Source of the DNA: Flavobacterium gillisiae
GTDB lineage: Bacteria > Bacteroidota > Bacteroidia > Flavobacteriales > Flavobacteriaceae
Direction of reading: 5' to 3'
DNA length: 64,000 bases
Assembly: GCF_900107635.1 (NCBI RefSeq)
Contig: NZ_FNRD01000004.1
Location: 186,001 to 250,000 of the forward strand
Shown here: positions 53,744 through 63,086 of the stretch, in pieces
How the letters are laid out: each line of letters opens with the position of its first letter
Numbering within the stretch: position 1 is the first letter of the stretch
Notes under the pieces: model-generated
Database searches by the model: none
The model's input: only the letters and a program-made list of their open reading frames with translations
Told to the model about the DNA's origin: nothing
Translations under genes and position numbers: made by a program

Positions 53744-54346
53744 CGTTTAATTTCAACCCAACAACAGCAAGTCAAATGACTATTATTTCTTACACAAAAA
53801 ATTTAGGACAAGTTTATAAGCGAATAACTACTTCTACGCCAAGCAGCCCCACTAAAAGATACTACGCGACTTAGCAATAAAACACATCTAATTAAACATT
53901 TATATTATCAAAAATAAAATTAGGTCACTAGTTATAGACCTAACAATGATAAACTCATTCAAGTAATAAAAAGGTAGACCGATATAAAAAAGTATCACAT
54001 AACAAAATGAAAAAATATAGATAAATAAAAAATAGAAATTAATTTACAAAATGCAATAATTGGAATAAGTCGGAAATAACTCTTAAAAAAAACATATACC
54101 ATGATTTAAAGCGCTAAATATCAGCTTATTATTATATTTATTATATCTTTATAATCACTAATGTCAGTTAATTATAATTAAGATTAATAACTAAATTTTA
54201 AAATACCCCAATTTCAAAATTTAGTATATATATTATTTTAGTACAAAAAAGTGGTACCCAACTGTTTCTCCTACTACTCCAGAGTGTGTGTGTTTTATAT
54301 AAGTACTAAAATACTTGGAATGTATTAACAACTTAAATATATAATC
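53744..54346. other. AT-rich intergenic region
   Basis: About 600 bases with no supported gene and very high AT content. It contains a hairpin at 53920-53943 (TTAGGTC/GACCTAA), a 32-codon open frame at 53776-53874 that I do not accept as a gene, and an 11-base inverted repeat (TATTTTAGTAC at 54234-54244 and its complement at 54303-54313) around a less AT-rich 58-base insert. The last 100 bases must hold the promoter of the lipoprotein gene. Confidence 0.6.
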
Positions 54347-54826
54347 ATGAAAACTAAAACTATTTTTATCGCACTAGCATTTATGGCAATTTTGAGCTGT
54401 GCAAACGAAGAGATTTTACTTCCGGAAAAAACTGAAACTTTTGGAGCTGAGAAAATATCTACTGCTAGGAACAGTTCCGCTATGAAAGCTATGAAAGCGC
54501 TCCCAAGACCGACAACTTGGGTGGACTGTATATTATTTGCTGGTTTAGTAACTCCAGCCACATTTAAACCAGAAGCAGGTAATTTTGATGAATTATACAT
54601 GATGCCAGGATATGGTTTTAAAAACGGTTCGCCACTTATTTCAGAATCAAAACCAGGGGACCAAGATTATAATGGTGGTAGATGGCATTTAAACTTGATA
54701 AAAGAAGTGGTGGATCCTGCCAAATATAATGGTGCTTGCAGTGTAGAAGATCTTGACCTTGATGATTTTTTTTCTACAGAGAATTATTTTGAGTGCCCAC
54801 TATTACCTAGAAAAGCTAATAATTAA
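54347..54826 (+). CDS. putative surface lipoprotein of unknown function
   Basis: A 159-residue protein with a lipoprotein signal (lipobox AILSC, Cys18) followed by ANEEILLPEKTE. The acidic pair soon after the lipidated Cys resembles the surface-export signals described for Bacteroidota lipoproteins, so exposure on the cell surface is possible. The mature part has three further cysteines (VDCILF, GACSVED, FECPLL) and a GYGFKNGSPLIS segment. No family is recognised. A strong terminator at 54996-55034 follows. Confidence 0.65.
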   Translation: MKTKTIFIALAFMAILSCANEEILLPEKTETFGAEKISTARNSSAMKAMKALPRPTTWVDCILFAGLVTPATFKPEAGNFDELYMMPGYGFKNGSPLISESKPGDQDYNGGRWHLNLIKEVVDPAKYNGACSVEDLDLDDFFSTENYFECPLLPRKANN

Positions 54827-54995
54827 TTCATCATACGTATTACTTTAATAGTAGAATTGCTTTTCAATTTATATTACTAATTATACCGATTATAGTTATA
54901 ATTTAGTCCACTAAATATTTTAAAGCTCCTGCAGATATAGAGAGCTATGCGGCATACATTGAACTATACACAATTAGCATTATTCATTATTTTTT

Positions 54996-55034
54996 AAAAT
55001 CTTAATTCAAAAATCACTTTTGAATTAAGATTTT
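54996..55034 (+). terminator. terminator after the lipoprotein gene
   Basis: A perfect 17-base-pair stem (54996-55012 with 55018-55034, loop ATCAC) followed by T residues. A -7 box TATCTTTG for the next operon begins three bases later at 55037. Confidence 0.88.
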
Positions 55035-55083
55035 TTTATCTTTGAACGGTTTCAAATAAATATATCAAGTACCTAAACAAAAT

Positions 55084-55689
55084 ATGAGTCTTTTCAGAAA
55101 AATCTTTGGTTCTAGTATTTCAGCTTCAGATGAGGAAAAAGAGAAAGAAAACAGTAGTTTTCTTCCCGACGCAACCAGTATGTCTATCGATGAACAATTT
55201 ATCTATAACTTCAAAAAAAACGGCGGTAAATTTCTATACTGTGAAAATTTAGTAGAGGTTAAAGAACAATTCGAAAATATACTTGAAGAAAATGACTGGT
55301 ATGAAAGTAACGTACTCTGTTATGAACCCAAACTTTTCAATATACTTGATGAAAACAAACTCACCTATGAAAAGTCACCTAATCCTAAGTTCCTTTTTTC
55401 CAATTGCGAAAATCTGATAGCGGAAGAAGGTTCTATCTTGTTTTGTTCAAAACAGATAAAACAACACAAACCAAATGAGTTGCCTATTAACATTGTCGTT
55501 TTTGCAACAACGTCTCAAATTCTTTCCATAAAAAGCGATGGTCTTAGTGCTATAAAAAAGAAGTACGAAGGAGATATCCCAACGAACATTACTGCTATAA
55601 AATATTTTGAAAAAGCAAAAGAAGAAGACTTTACCCAATACGGTAGTTCTGCAAAAAATCTTTATTTGCTGCTTTTAGAAGATCTATAA
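55084..55689 (+). CDS. LUD domain protein
   Basis: A 201-residue protein related to LutC/YkgG lactate-utilisation proteins: the region LIAEEGSILFCSKQ and LPINIVVFATTSQIL match the LUD core, in a shorter and diverged form. It has no iron-sulphur partner genes, so a role in lactate oxidation is doubtful. It is the first gene of a five-gene operon with phospholipid genes and ends one base before cdsA. A TATCTTTG promoter element is at 55037-55044. Confidence 0.8.
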   Translation: MSLFRKIFGSSISASDEEKEKENSSFLPDATSMSIDEQFIYNFKKNGGKFLYCENLVEVKEQFENILEENDWYESNVLCYEPKLFNILDENKLTYEKSPNPKFLFSNCENLIAEEGSILFCSKQIKQHKPNELPINIVVFATTSQILSIKSDGLSAIKKKYEGDIPTNITAIKYFEKAKEEDFTQYGSSAKNLYLLLLEDL

Positions 55690-55690
55690 C

Positions 55691-56536
55691 ATGAATGAAA
55701 CCCTTAAGAGATCTATTTCCGGCGCTGTTTATGTTATTTTACTAATAGCATCCATCCTATTTTCAACAGAAAGTTTTTTCATTCTGTTTGGTGTATTTCT
55801 GCTTATCGCTACAGTAGAGTTTTGTAACTTGGTACACATTCATAAAGTAATTCCTTTCCTACTTGCGGCTGCGACTTATCTACTCTTTTATAAAATAACG
55901 ATTGCAACAACTGGCGTACTTTATCAATTAAGGTTTAATAACACATTCGATCTAATCGTGCTATCTGTCACGCTGTTTGTTTTTCTAAAATGCATTCATT
56001 TTCTTTTTGATAGTAAAACGGTGAAAATCGATTCTTTTTCAAAATACATTTACCTAATAGGTTACATCATACTTCCCTTTGTAATCATGACAAAAATTCC
56101 GTTTGGGATAAACGGCTACAACCCTAAAATCCTTATCAGTATCTTCGTACTTATATGGACCAATGACAGCTTTGCTTATATCGTAGGAAAGTCTATCGGA
56201 AAAACAAAATTGTTCGAACGCATATCCCCAAAGAAAACCATAGAAGGTTTTATTGGCGGAGTTGTATTTTGCGTTATTGCTAGTTACTTAATTTCAAAAT
56301 ATTACATCCAGATTGCTGAAGGGAAAATTTTTATTTGGATTATTATTGCCGTAATTGTAGGTGTTTTTGGAACGATCGGTGATTTAATTGAATCAAAATT
56401 CAAACGTTTTGCAGGTGTAAAAGACAGCGGAAAAATAATGCCGGGCCATGGTGGCGTGCTAGATCGACTAGATAGTGTTATATTTGTAGCACCAATTGTA
56501 TTTTTATTTTATCAAATTTTAAATTATGTTTCATAA
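55691..56536 (+). CDS. cdsA: phosphatidate cytidylyltransferase
   Basis: A 281-residue inner-membrane enzyme with about eight helices that makes CDP-diacylglycerol from phosphatidate and CTP. The C-terminal signature GDLIESKFKRFAGVKDSGKIMPGHGGVLDRLDS (read in parts, about residues 233-265) is complete, and ISPKKTIEGFIGG is the second motif. It overlaps the phosphatidylserine decarboxylase gene by 11 bases, joining the first and last steps of phosphatidylethanolamine synthesis. Confidence 0.95.
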   Translation: MNETLKRSISGAVYVILLIASILFSTESFFILFGVFLLIATVEFCNLVHIHKVIPFLLAAATYLLFYKITIATTGVLYQLRFNNTFDLIVLSVTLFVFLKCIHFLFDSKTVKIDSFSKYIYLIGYIILPFVIMTKIPFGINGYNPKILISIFVLIWTNDSFAYIVGKSIGKTKLFERISPKKTIEGFIGGVVFCVIASYLISKYYIQIAEGKIFIWIIIAVIVGVFGTIGDLIESKFKRFAGVKDSGKIMPGHGGVLDRLDSVIFVAPIVFLFYQILNYVS

Positions 56537-57179
56537 AGAAGGAACCAAGACTATTTTACTAGGTATTATTTTTACAGCAACTGTATTATTACTATCTGAC
56601 AATTTTATTGACACTATGTGGCTTAAGAAGCTAGCTCAAATTGGTGCTTTTTTGATATTATTAATCATCTTACAATTTTTCAGAAACCCGAAGAGGTCTG
56701 TTATGCTAAATGATAGCCAAATACTATCTCCAGTAGACGGGAAAGTAGTTGTAATAGAAGAGGTATACGAAGGTGAATATTTCAAAGACAAGCGTTTACA
56801 AGTCTCTATATTCATGTCACCTATAAATGTGCATGTAACGCGTTACCCAATAAGCGGAATCGTAAAATTCAGCAAATACCATCCAGGAAAATTTCTTGTT
56901 GCATGGCATCCAAAAGCTAGTGAAGAAAACGAGAGAACAACTATTGTAGTTGAAAACAATACATTCGGTGCTATTCTATACCGACAAATTGCTGGTGCTT
57001 TAGCCCGTAGAATCGTGAATTATGCTGAAGAAGGTATGCAAATTGTCCAAGGGACTGATGCTGGCTTCATTAAATTTGGTTCGAGAGTAGATTTATTTTT
57101 ACCTATTGGAACTCCAATTGATGTTGTGCTTAATCAAAAAGCAATTGGAGGAAAAACGATTATTGCAACAAAAGGATAA
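56526..57179 (+). CDS. psd: phosphatidylserine decarboxylase family protein
   Basis: A 217-residue enzyme that forms phosphatidylethanolamine. It has two N-terminal transmembrane helices and the short PSD-B architecture, with LSPVDGKVVVIEE, FMSPINVHVTRYP and the pyruvoyl-forming LGS-type site seen here as FGSRVDLFLP near the C-terminus. Cleavage before the Ser of GS would produce the pyruvoyl cofactor. It is joined to the acyl-CoA-binding protein gene by a one-base overlap. Confidence 0.92.
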   Translation: MFHKEGTKTILLGIIFTATVLLLSDNFIDTMWLKKLAQIGAFLILLIILQFFRNPKRSVMLNDSQILSPVDGKVVVIEEVYEGEYFKDKRLQVSIFMSPINVHVTRYPISGIVKFSKYHPGKFLVAWHPKASEENERTTIVVENNTFGAILYRQIAGALARRIVNYAEEGMQIVQGTDAGFIKFGSRVDLFLPIGTPIDVVLNQKAIGGKTIIATKG

Positions 57180-57448
57180 TGAATGCAAAAGAATTAGATA
57201 CTAGGTTTCAGGAAGCCGTAGCTATTGCTTCCAAAATGACTCAGGCATCTTTACCACAAGATGTACAGCTACGTCTCTATGCTTGTTACAAACAGGCTAC
57301 TTTTGGCACTTTAGAACCTAGACAAACATCAACGTATCATTTAAGGGATGCTTTTAAAACTAATGCTTGGATGCAAATCAGTCATCTATCCTCTGATGAA
57401 GCAAAAGAGCAGTACATTGAAATAATCAATTCCCTTGTGAAAAAATAA
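57179..57448 (+). CDS. acyl-CoA-binding protein (ACBP)
   Basis: An 89-residue four-helix ACBP. The binding residues lie in LRLYACYKQATFGT and the segment ends with W in NAWMQISHLSSDEAKEQYIE. ACBP is mainly eukaryotic but is scattered among bacteria, including flavobacteria; it carries long-chain acyl-CoA. Its start overlaps the last base of psd, and its place in a phospholipid operon supports a lipid role. Confidence 0.92.
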   Translation: MNAKELDTRFQEAVAIASKMTQASLPQDVQLRLYACYKQATFGTLEPRQTSTYHLRDAFKTNAWMQISHLSSDEAKEQYIEIINSLVKK

Positions 57449-57456
57449 TACTATCA

Positions 57457-58233
57457 ATGAAAAAAATATCTGTTTTAATATCTTGCTTTCTTATGCTTAG
57501 CTTTTTAGTTTCTTGTAACAACAAAAAACTAACAGAAGTAGTAGAAGTTCCATTGCCAACTGCCCAAGAAAAAGTAACTATCGGCTTTCCAGACGATGTC
57601 AAAGCAAATAAAGGTTCGTTTCAATTGGAAAAACTACCTTATCCTTATGATGCACTCGCGCCTACAATATCTCCTTTGACATTAGAAATGCATTATTCGA
57701 AACATTATCTAACTTATACCAATAATCTTAATAATGCTATTGCTGGGACTGAATATCAAAACCAACCCATCGAAAATATTTTAGCCAAGTTAGACCTGAA
57801 CAATGCTGATTTAAGAAACAACGCAGGAGGTTATTATAACCATACGTTGTATTGGAAATCAATGGCACCAAACACAGGAGGCGCACCTAAAGACACACTA
57901 GCAAGCGTAATATCCAGAGATTTTGGATCGTATGAAAACTTTGTAACGACTTTTAAAAGTGAAGCAACTAAACAATTTGGTTCTGCTTGGGTTTGGCTGG
58001 TTATTGATAAATCCGGAAAACTAAAGGTAACAAGTACTCAAAATCAAGACAATCCATTAATGAAAAATGCAGTTGTTCCTGGAACACCTATATTAGCTTT
58101 GGATTTATGGGAACATGCCTACTACTTAGGATATCAATACCGAAGAAGAAACTACATTGATTCTTTTTTTAATGTGATTAATTGGACTAAGGTTAGCGAA
58201 AATTACGAGGCTGCCTTAAGGCGAAAATACTAA
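57457..58233 (+). CDS. lipoprotein superoxide dismutase (Fe/Mn type)
   Basis: A 258-residue iron/manganese superoxide dismutase with an N-terminal lipoprotein signal (lipobox LVSC, Cys21). Metal ligands are His in LEMHYSKHYLTY, His in GGYYNHTLYW, and Asp and His in ALDLWEHAYYLGYQYRR. The 50-residue N-terminal extension and the lipid anchor are unusual; most bacterial SODs are cytoplasmic. It probably protects the periplasm or outer surface. It is the last gene of the lipid operon, 8 bases after the ACBP gene. Confidence 0.92.
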   Translation: MKKISVLISCFLMLSFLVSCNNKKLTEVVEVPLPTAQEKVTIGFPDDVKANKGSFQLEKLPYPYDALAPTISPLTLEMHYSKHYLTYTNNLNNAIAGTEYQNQPIENILAKLDLNNADLRNNAGGYYNHTLYWKSMAPNTGGAPKDTLASVISRDFGSYENFVTTFKSEATKQFGSAWVWLVIDKSGKLKVTSTQNQDNPLMKNAVVPGTPILALDLWEHAYYLGYQYRRRNYIDSFFNVINWTKVSENYEAALRRKY

Positions 58234-58248
58234 AAGTCAACACTAAAT

Positions 58249-58295
58249 AAAAAAATGCTGATGCACTACCAAAGTAGTATGCATCAGCATTTTTT
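58249..58295. terminator. bidirectional terminator after the SOD gene
   Basis: AAAAAATGCTGATGCA and CTAC on the left pair with GTAG, then TGCATCAGCATTTTTT on the right with a two-base bulge. It separates the lipid operon from the convergent amylase gene. Confidence 0.85.
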
Positions 58296-58338
58296 AGTTT
58301 AACCCTATATTCTGTAGAATAATCTACTAAAAGGTATT

Positions 58339-60207
58339 TTATAGTTGGTAAATAAAAGACTCCAATGGCCCAATTTCAACTTGTACCCTTCCCTCTCCAT
58401 TGCTCACTTCTAACTGAATTACGCTCTTATTATAAAGTTGGTCTGTAATCGTATATTCACCGTCCTTTAAATTCCATTTAGTTATAACATCTGCAGGGAT
58501 TTTAAGTTCGAACTTACTAGTCGTAAGCCAAGAAAAATTAGTGACCACAATTAGTTTTTGAGTATCTGACCAGCGTGTAAACGCATAAATACCCGGGTCA
58601 AAGCCCAAAGTTGATTGTCTGTTCACGGTTTGAATTTCTTGAAACTCTCCCATTAATGCTGAACTGCTAGTAGAGAAATTAAGCAATCTCTTATAGAAAT
58701 CCCTAAGTGACTTTTCGCTATCCGTAAGTTGTCCTCCGTCGAATTTGCCGTTATTCATCCAGCGTTGATGACTTGGCACTCCAACATAATCAAAAATAGA
58801 AGTTCTGGAATGCGTTCCGAAACCTCCATTTTCATTACCAGCCTCTCCCAATTCCTGACCAAAATAAATCATTGTAGGCGCTGAACTAATCGTTGTGGAA
58901 ACAACCATCAAAGGCTTTCCCTTTTCTGGAGTACCTGCAAATTCTGCACTGGCCAAACGTTGCTCGTCATGGTTATCTAAAAATTGCAACATATGATGTT
59001 CAATATCTTTCATTCCGCGTTGAATATCAGAAAGCCCATCAGGCAATGACCTTCCTTGAATTACATCTTTTAATTTATCATAGGTTTCCACCTTATCATA
59101 CAAGTAATCCATTTTTCCTAAGCGAATGTAATTGCGGTACTCGTTAGGATTATATACTTCTGCCAATAAAAAAGCATCTGCATTTTGCATCTTAATCGCT
59201 GAGTTCATATAGCTCCAAAACTCATAAGGAACCATTTCGGCCATATCATATCGAAATCCATCTACTCCTTTAGCTGTCCAAAACAATGCAATATCCTTAA
59301 ATTTCTTCCAGGAATCAGGTACGTCTTTGTCTTTCCAAAACTCAAAATGTGCTTCGACTGATTTTGTATCATAGTCCGCCGGAAGTTCTTGAAAATCCTT
59401 TGAACCATCTGGACGAATCCCGTAATTTACTTTTACAGTTTCATACCAATCATTTTTATCTGGTTTTGCCATCCTAGAGCCGTTCCCTGTCCATTTAGCT
59501 GGAACTTCCGTAAACTTACCATCACTTAATCGATTTACTTCTCCATTTAAAGGTGCAGCGGTATCCGGCACTTCAAAATGGGAATTTGGAATATAATAGA
59601 AGTTATTGTCCTTAGCATATTCAACCGTTTTATCATCGTCAGCACCAAAGTCTTTAACACCTTTAGGATTGTTTTTTCCTTCATATTTTCGTGCAATATG
59701 ATTGGGTACAATATCAATTATCAGTTTTAACCCCGCTTTATGTGTTCGTGCGATTAGCGCTTCAAATTCATCTAGCCGCTGTGCTGGATTAACGGCCAAA
59801 TCAGGATTTACATTGTAATAATCTTTTACGGCATAAGGTGAACCCGCCCTACCTTTTACAACATCCGGGTCATCATTTGAAATTCCAATCGCAGTATAAT
59901 CTCTTACCAAAGCATGGTGAGGCACTCCGGTGTACCAAATATAGCTCACCCCTAAATCCTTGATTTCATTAAGAGCTTTTTCAGTAAAGTCATTAAACTT
60001 CCCTACTCCATTTTCTTCAATGGTTCCCCAGGGCTTATTATTGGTGTTTTTATTTCCAAATAAACGGGTAAAAACCTGATAAACAACTATTTTCTTCTGT
60101 GCGGTGGTATTTTCTTTTTCTGTATTCATTGGTAATGCTGTAGTCTTACAAGCTGCGGCGACAAGAATTAAACTTATCCCTGTAATAAGAATCGATTTTT
60201 TAATCAT
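58339..60207 (-). CDS. alpha-amylase family lipoprotein (GH13)
   Basis: A 622-residue glycoside hydrolase with a lipoprotein signal (lipobox VAAAC, Cys20). The GH13 regions are visible: IIDIVPNHIAR (region I), VDGFRYDMAE with the Asp nucleophile (region II), FLLAEVYN with the acid/base Glu (region III) and LQFLDNHDEQR (region IV). A C-terminal beta-sandwich follows. It lies alone, with no SusC/D genes nearby. A minus-strand -7 box TACTTTTG is at 60253-60246. It probably acts on alpha-1,4-glucans at the cell surface or in the periplasm. Confidence 0.92.
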   Translation of the reverse strand: MIKKSILITGISLILVAAACKTTALPMNTEKENTTAQKKIVVYQVFTRLFGNKNTNNKPWGTIEENGVGKFNDFTEKALNEIKDLGVSYIWYTGVPHHALVRDYTAIGISNDDPDVVKGRAGSPYAVKDYYNVNPDLAVNPAQRLDEFEALIARTHKAGLKLIIDIVPNHIARKYEGKNNPKGVKDFGADDDKTVEYAKDNNFYYIPNSHFEVPDTAAPLNGEVNRLSDGKFTEVPAKWTGNGSRMAKPDKNDWYETVKVNYGIRPDGSKDFQELPADYDTKSVEAHFEFWKDKDVPDSWKKFKDIALFWTAKGVDGFRYDMAEMVPYEFWSYMNSAIKMQNADAFLLAEVYNPNEYRNYIRLGKMDYLYDKVETYDKLKDVIQGRSLPDGLSDIQRGMKDIEHHMLQFLDNHDEQRLASAEFAGTPEKGKPLMVVSTTISSAPTMIYFGQELGEAGNENGGFGTHSRTSIFDYVGVPSHQRWMNNGKFDGGQLTDSEKSLRDFYKRLLNFSTSSSALMGEFQEIQTVNRQSTLGFDPGIYAFTRWSDTQKLIVVTNFSWLTTSKFELKIPADVITKWNLKDGEYTITDQLYNKSVIQLEVSNGEGRVQVEIGPLESFIYQL

Positions 60208-60496
60208 TTATAGTTAGTATTGCTGCCTATGCCTCTTCTTTTTTACAAAAGTAAAGACTTAGATAATTAGTTTCTAAATTTAATCTATTTTTTTAAAATT
60301 TGCGGTTCCCCTTAATCACTTAGCACTAATAAAGCACCTAAAAAAAGAACTACAACGTAAGAGTTGGTCTATTTGTTCATAACTTAACAATCGTATTAAA
60401 ACACTATTAATTACTAATGGTTTTGAACTTATAAATAAATGCTAATATAGATTAGGATTGTTTCCTTTTTCTTAAATTTGAAAAAAAATAAATCCA

Positions 60497-62158
60497 TTGA
60501 AGAAGTCCTTATTTTTCATCTGTTGTTGTTTGGCAATACTAAGTTCAAAATCTGTTTTGGCACAAGCACCAAAAAAAATCATTGTAGAACATTCTGATTT
60601 TGCAGATGTTAATCAAGCAGAGATGCCAGATGCCTTTTTACTTACCGGAAACGTGAGAGTTAACCATGATGGTGTTGTCCTAACTTGCAATAAGGCCTAC
60701 TATTTTCAAAAAGAGAATTACATTAAAGCTTTTGGAAATGTACAATTAGTTCAGGGTGACACTTTATTCCTAAACAGTAAATATGCGGAGTATAGCGGTA
60801 ACGCCAAGAAAGCTTTTGCTACCGGCGAAGCTTTCATGAGTTCTCCCGATGCAACTTTAGCAACGGATACAATAAACTTTGATCGAAATTCTCAAGAAGT
60901 ATATTACAATACAAAAGGAACTATTGTCAATAAAGACAATACTCTAGTTAGTAAATCTGGTAAATATTATGTGAATCAAAAAAAATTCCAGTTCCTGACA
61001 GCTGTTACAATCACTAATCCTACTTATGTAATAAAATCTAATCATGTCGATTATTTTACAAATTCTGGCCACTCCTATCTTTTTGGGCCATCTACAATTA
61101 CAAGTAAGAAAAATTACATCTATACTGAAAAAGGGTTTTATGACACCAAAAGAAACATGGGCCATTTTCTTAGAAAATCGTATATAAAATATGAAGACCG
61201 ACTTATTGAAGGAGACAGTTTGTATTATGATCGAAATAAAGAATTCGCTTCGGCAACTCGCAATGTAAAAATAACCGATTCTATTAATCGCGGAATTGTA
61301 AAGGGGCATTATGCCGAAATATATAAAAAACAAGATTCCATGTTTGTCACTAAAAGAGCGGTGGCTGTGAATTTTGTCGAAAATGACTCTGTTTATATTC
61401 ACGGTAAAAAATTGATGGTGACCGGTAAAGAGGGCGACCAAATTATTCGAGCCTTCACTAATGTGCGCTTTTTTAAAACCGACATGAGCGGAAAATGTGA
61501 TTCAATACATTCGAGTTCAAAAACAGCCTTAACAAAACTAATCGGAAACCCTGTACTATGGAACGGTGAGAACCAAATCACAGGAGATATAATGCATCTT
61601 ATAGGGAACAACGCTTCTCAAGAACTTGATTCACTCAAAGTGCTCAACAACACTTTTCTGGTCTCGAAAGATACCCTGGGAACTGGCTATAATCAGGTAA
61701 AAGGGCAAAATCTCTATGGAAAGTTTGAAGAAGGCAAACTACATGATGTCGATATCGTAAAAAATGCAGAGGTAATCTACTATATGCGTAATGATGCACA
61801 AGAACTCATTGGTATCAATAAAAATTTGAGCAGCAAAATCAACCTAATTTTTGAAAATAATGCTGTAGAAACGATTACTTTTTTCAAACAAATTGATGGA
61901 GATATTTATCCTGACAAAGATTTACCAGAAAACGCAAGAAAACTTAGAGGCCTCGTCTGGCGAGGTGATGAACGGATAAAATCAAAAGAAGATATCTTTT
62001 CAGATGAAGACAACGAACTCAACGATAAAATGATAAAAGAGGGCGCAGCAGAAGATGCAAAAGAAAATGTCCCAATGAAAATCAGGAAGGAAACCTTAAA
62101 CTACGATAAAAAGAAAAACCCACCGGCTCCCAAAGATGGAAAAAAGGGGAATAAGTAG
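60497..62158 (+). CDS. OstA-like organic-solvent-tolerance/LPS-transport protein
   Basis: A 553-residue exported protein with a signal peptide (residues 1-22, ending in VLAQ) and OstA/LptA-type beta-jellyroll repeats (DAFLLTGNVRVNHDGVVLTC, EFASATRNVKITDS and others). In Bacteroidota such proteins are candidates for carrying LPS across the periplasm. The start is TTG; no in-frame ATG lies nearby. A TAAATTTG -7 box at 60473-60480 places the transcript start about 12 bases upstream of the TTG. The C-terminus is acidic then basic and probably disordered. Confidence 0.88.
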   Translation: MKKSLFFICCCLAILSSKSVLAQAPKKIIVEHSDFADVNQAEMPDAFLLTGNVRVNHDGVVLTCNKAYYFQKENYIKAFGNVQLVQGDTLFLNSKYAEYSGNAKKAFATGEAFMSSPDATLATDTINFDRNSQEVYYNTKGTIVNKDNTLVSKSGKYYVNQKKFQFLTAVTITNPTYVIKSNHVDYFTNSGHSYLFGPSTITSKKNYIYTEKGFYDTKRNMGHFLRKSYIKYEDRLIEGDSLYYDRNKEFASATRNVKITDSINRGIVKGHYAEIYKKQDSMFVTKRAVAVNFVENDSVYIHGKKLMVTGKEGDQIIRAFTNVRFFKTDMSGKCDSIHSSSKTALTKLIGNPVLWNGENQITGDIMHLIGNNASQELDSLKVLNNTFLVSKDTLGTGYNQVKGQNLYGKFEEGKLHDVDIVKNAEVIYYMRNDAQELIGINKNLSSKINLIFENNAVETITFFKQIDGDIYPDKDLPENARKLRGLVWRGDERIKSKEDIFSDEDNELNDKMIKEGAAEDAKENVPMKIRKETLNYDKKKNPPAPKDGKKGNK

Positions 62159-62209
62159 TTTTCAGAATAAGAAATATTAAATACTACTCAAAGATAAATA
62201 GCTTAAAAT

Positions 62210-63046
62210 ATGACTGACAAGATTATTTATTGGAATACTGACTCTACAATTATATGGTTAACAGATAGTTTTCCGTTAAAATATTATGGGTTGCTATTTG
62301 CCATTGGAGTTTTACTCGGCTATAGTATAGTCAAGAGAATATTTATAAAAGAAAGTGTTCCAGTAGAAACATTAGATACCCTTTTCGTATATGTCATTGT
62401 TGGAACAATTTTAGGAGCCAGATTAGGTCATTGTCTCTTTTATGAACCCGCTTATTTTTTTCAACATCCAATGGAAATTCTTTTACCAATAAAAAAAATT
62501 GGAGGAGTTTATAAATTCATTGGTTTTCAAGGGTTAGCAAGCCATGGAGGTACAATTGGAGTTTTGATTGCTATCTTACTGTTTTATAGAAAAAACAAAA
62601 TAAATCTGTTGTGGCTTTTAGACCGAATTGCAATTGCAGTGCCAGTAACCGCTATTTTTATCAGATTAGGCAATTTTATGAATTCGGAGATTTATGGAAA
62701 ACCTACCAATGGCAATTGGGGTGTTGTTTTTCAAAAAGACGATTTAATTCCGAGACATCCAACGCAGTTATATGAAGCTTTCGCTTATTTTTTAATTTTT
62801 ATAATCTTACAATTTTTATATAAATCCAACCTTACAAAAAGAGGAGATGGTTTACTATTTGGTATTTTTCTAGTATTATTATTTTCAGCACGATTAATAA
62901 TCGAATTTTTCAAAGAAAACCAAGAGGCTTTTGAAAATCAGATGCCTTTAAACATGGGACAAATATTAAGTATTCCTTTTATTATTTTTGGCGTACTAAT
63001 AATTCTGTGGAGACTCAAAACTCGACAAGTAAACCCAATAGTTTAA
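62210..63046 (+). CDS. lgt: prolipoprotein diacylglyceryl transferase
   Basis: A 278-residue membrane enzyme with about seven helices that attaches diacylglycerol to the lipobox Cys of prolipoproteins. The key motif RLGNFMNSEIYGKPT is present, and GARLGHCLFYEPAYFF and RHPTQLYEA are the other conserved parts. It is 51 bases after the OstA-like gene and probably shares its transcript. Several lipoproteins in this window depend on this pathway. Confidence 0.94.
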   Translation: MTDKIIYWNTDSTIIWLTDSFPLKYYGLLFAIGVLLGYSIVKRIFIKESVPVETLDTLFVYVIVGTILGARLGHCLFYEPAYFFQHPMEILLPIKKIGGVYKFIGFQGLASHGGTIGVLIAILLFYRKNKINLLWLLDRIAIAVPVTAIFIRLGNFMNSEIYGKPTNGNWGVVFQKDDLIPRHPTQLYEAFAYFLIFIILQFLYKSNLTKRGDGLLFGIFLVLLFSARLIIEFFKENQEAFENQMPLNMGQILSIPFIIFGVLIILWRLKTRQVNPIV

Positions 63047-63086
63047 AAACTATTCTTTATCCTTTTTAAAACTTTAAGCAAAAAAC

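Noticed and set aside
53776..53874. 32-codon open frame in the AT-rich gap after ftsH (MTIISYTKNLGQVYKR...)
   Set aside because: No promoter or initiation signal, no recognisable family, and a length expected by chance in AT-rich DNA.
60944..61441. 165-codon reverse-strand frame inside the OstA-like gene
   Set aside because: Antisense shadow of a conserved gene with no recognisable domain.
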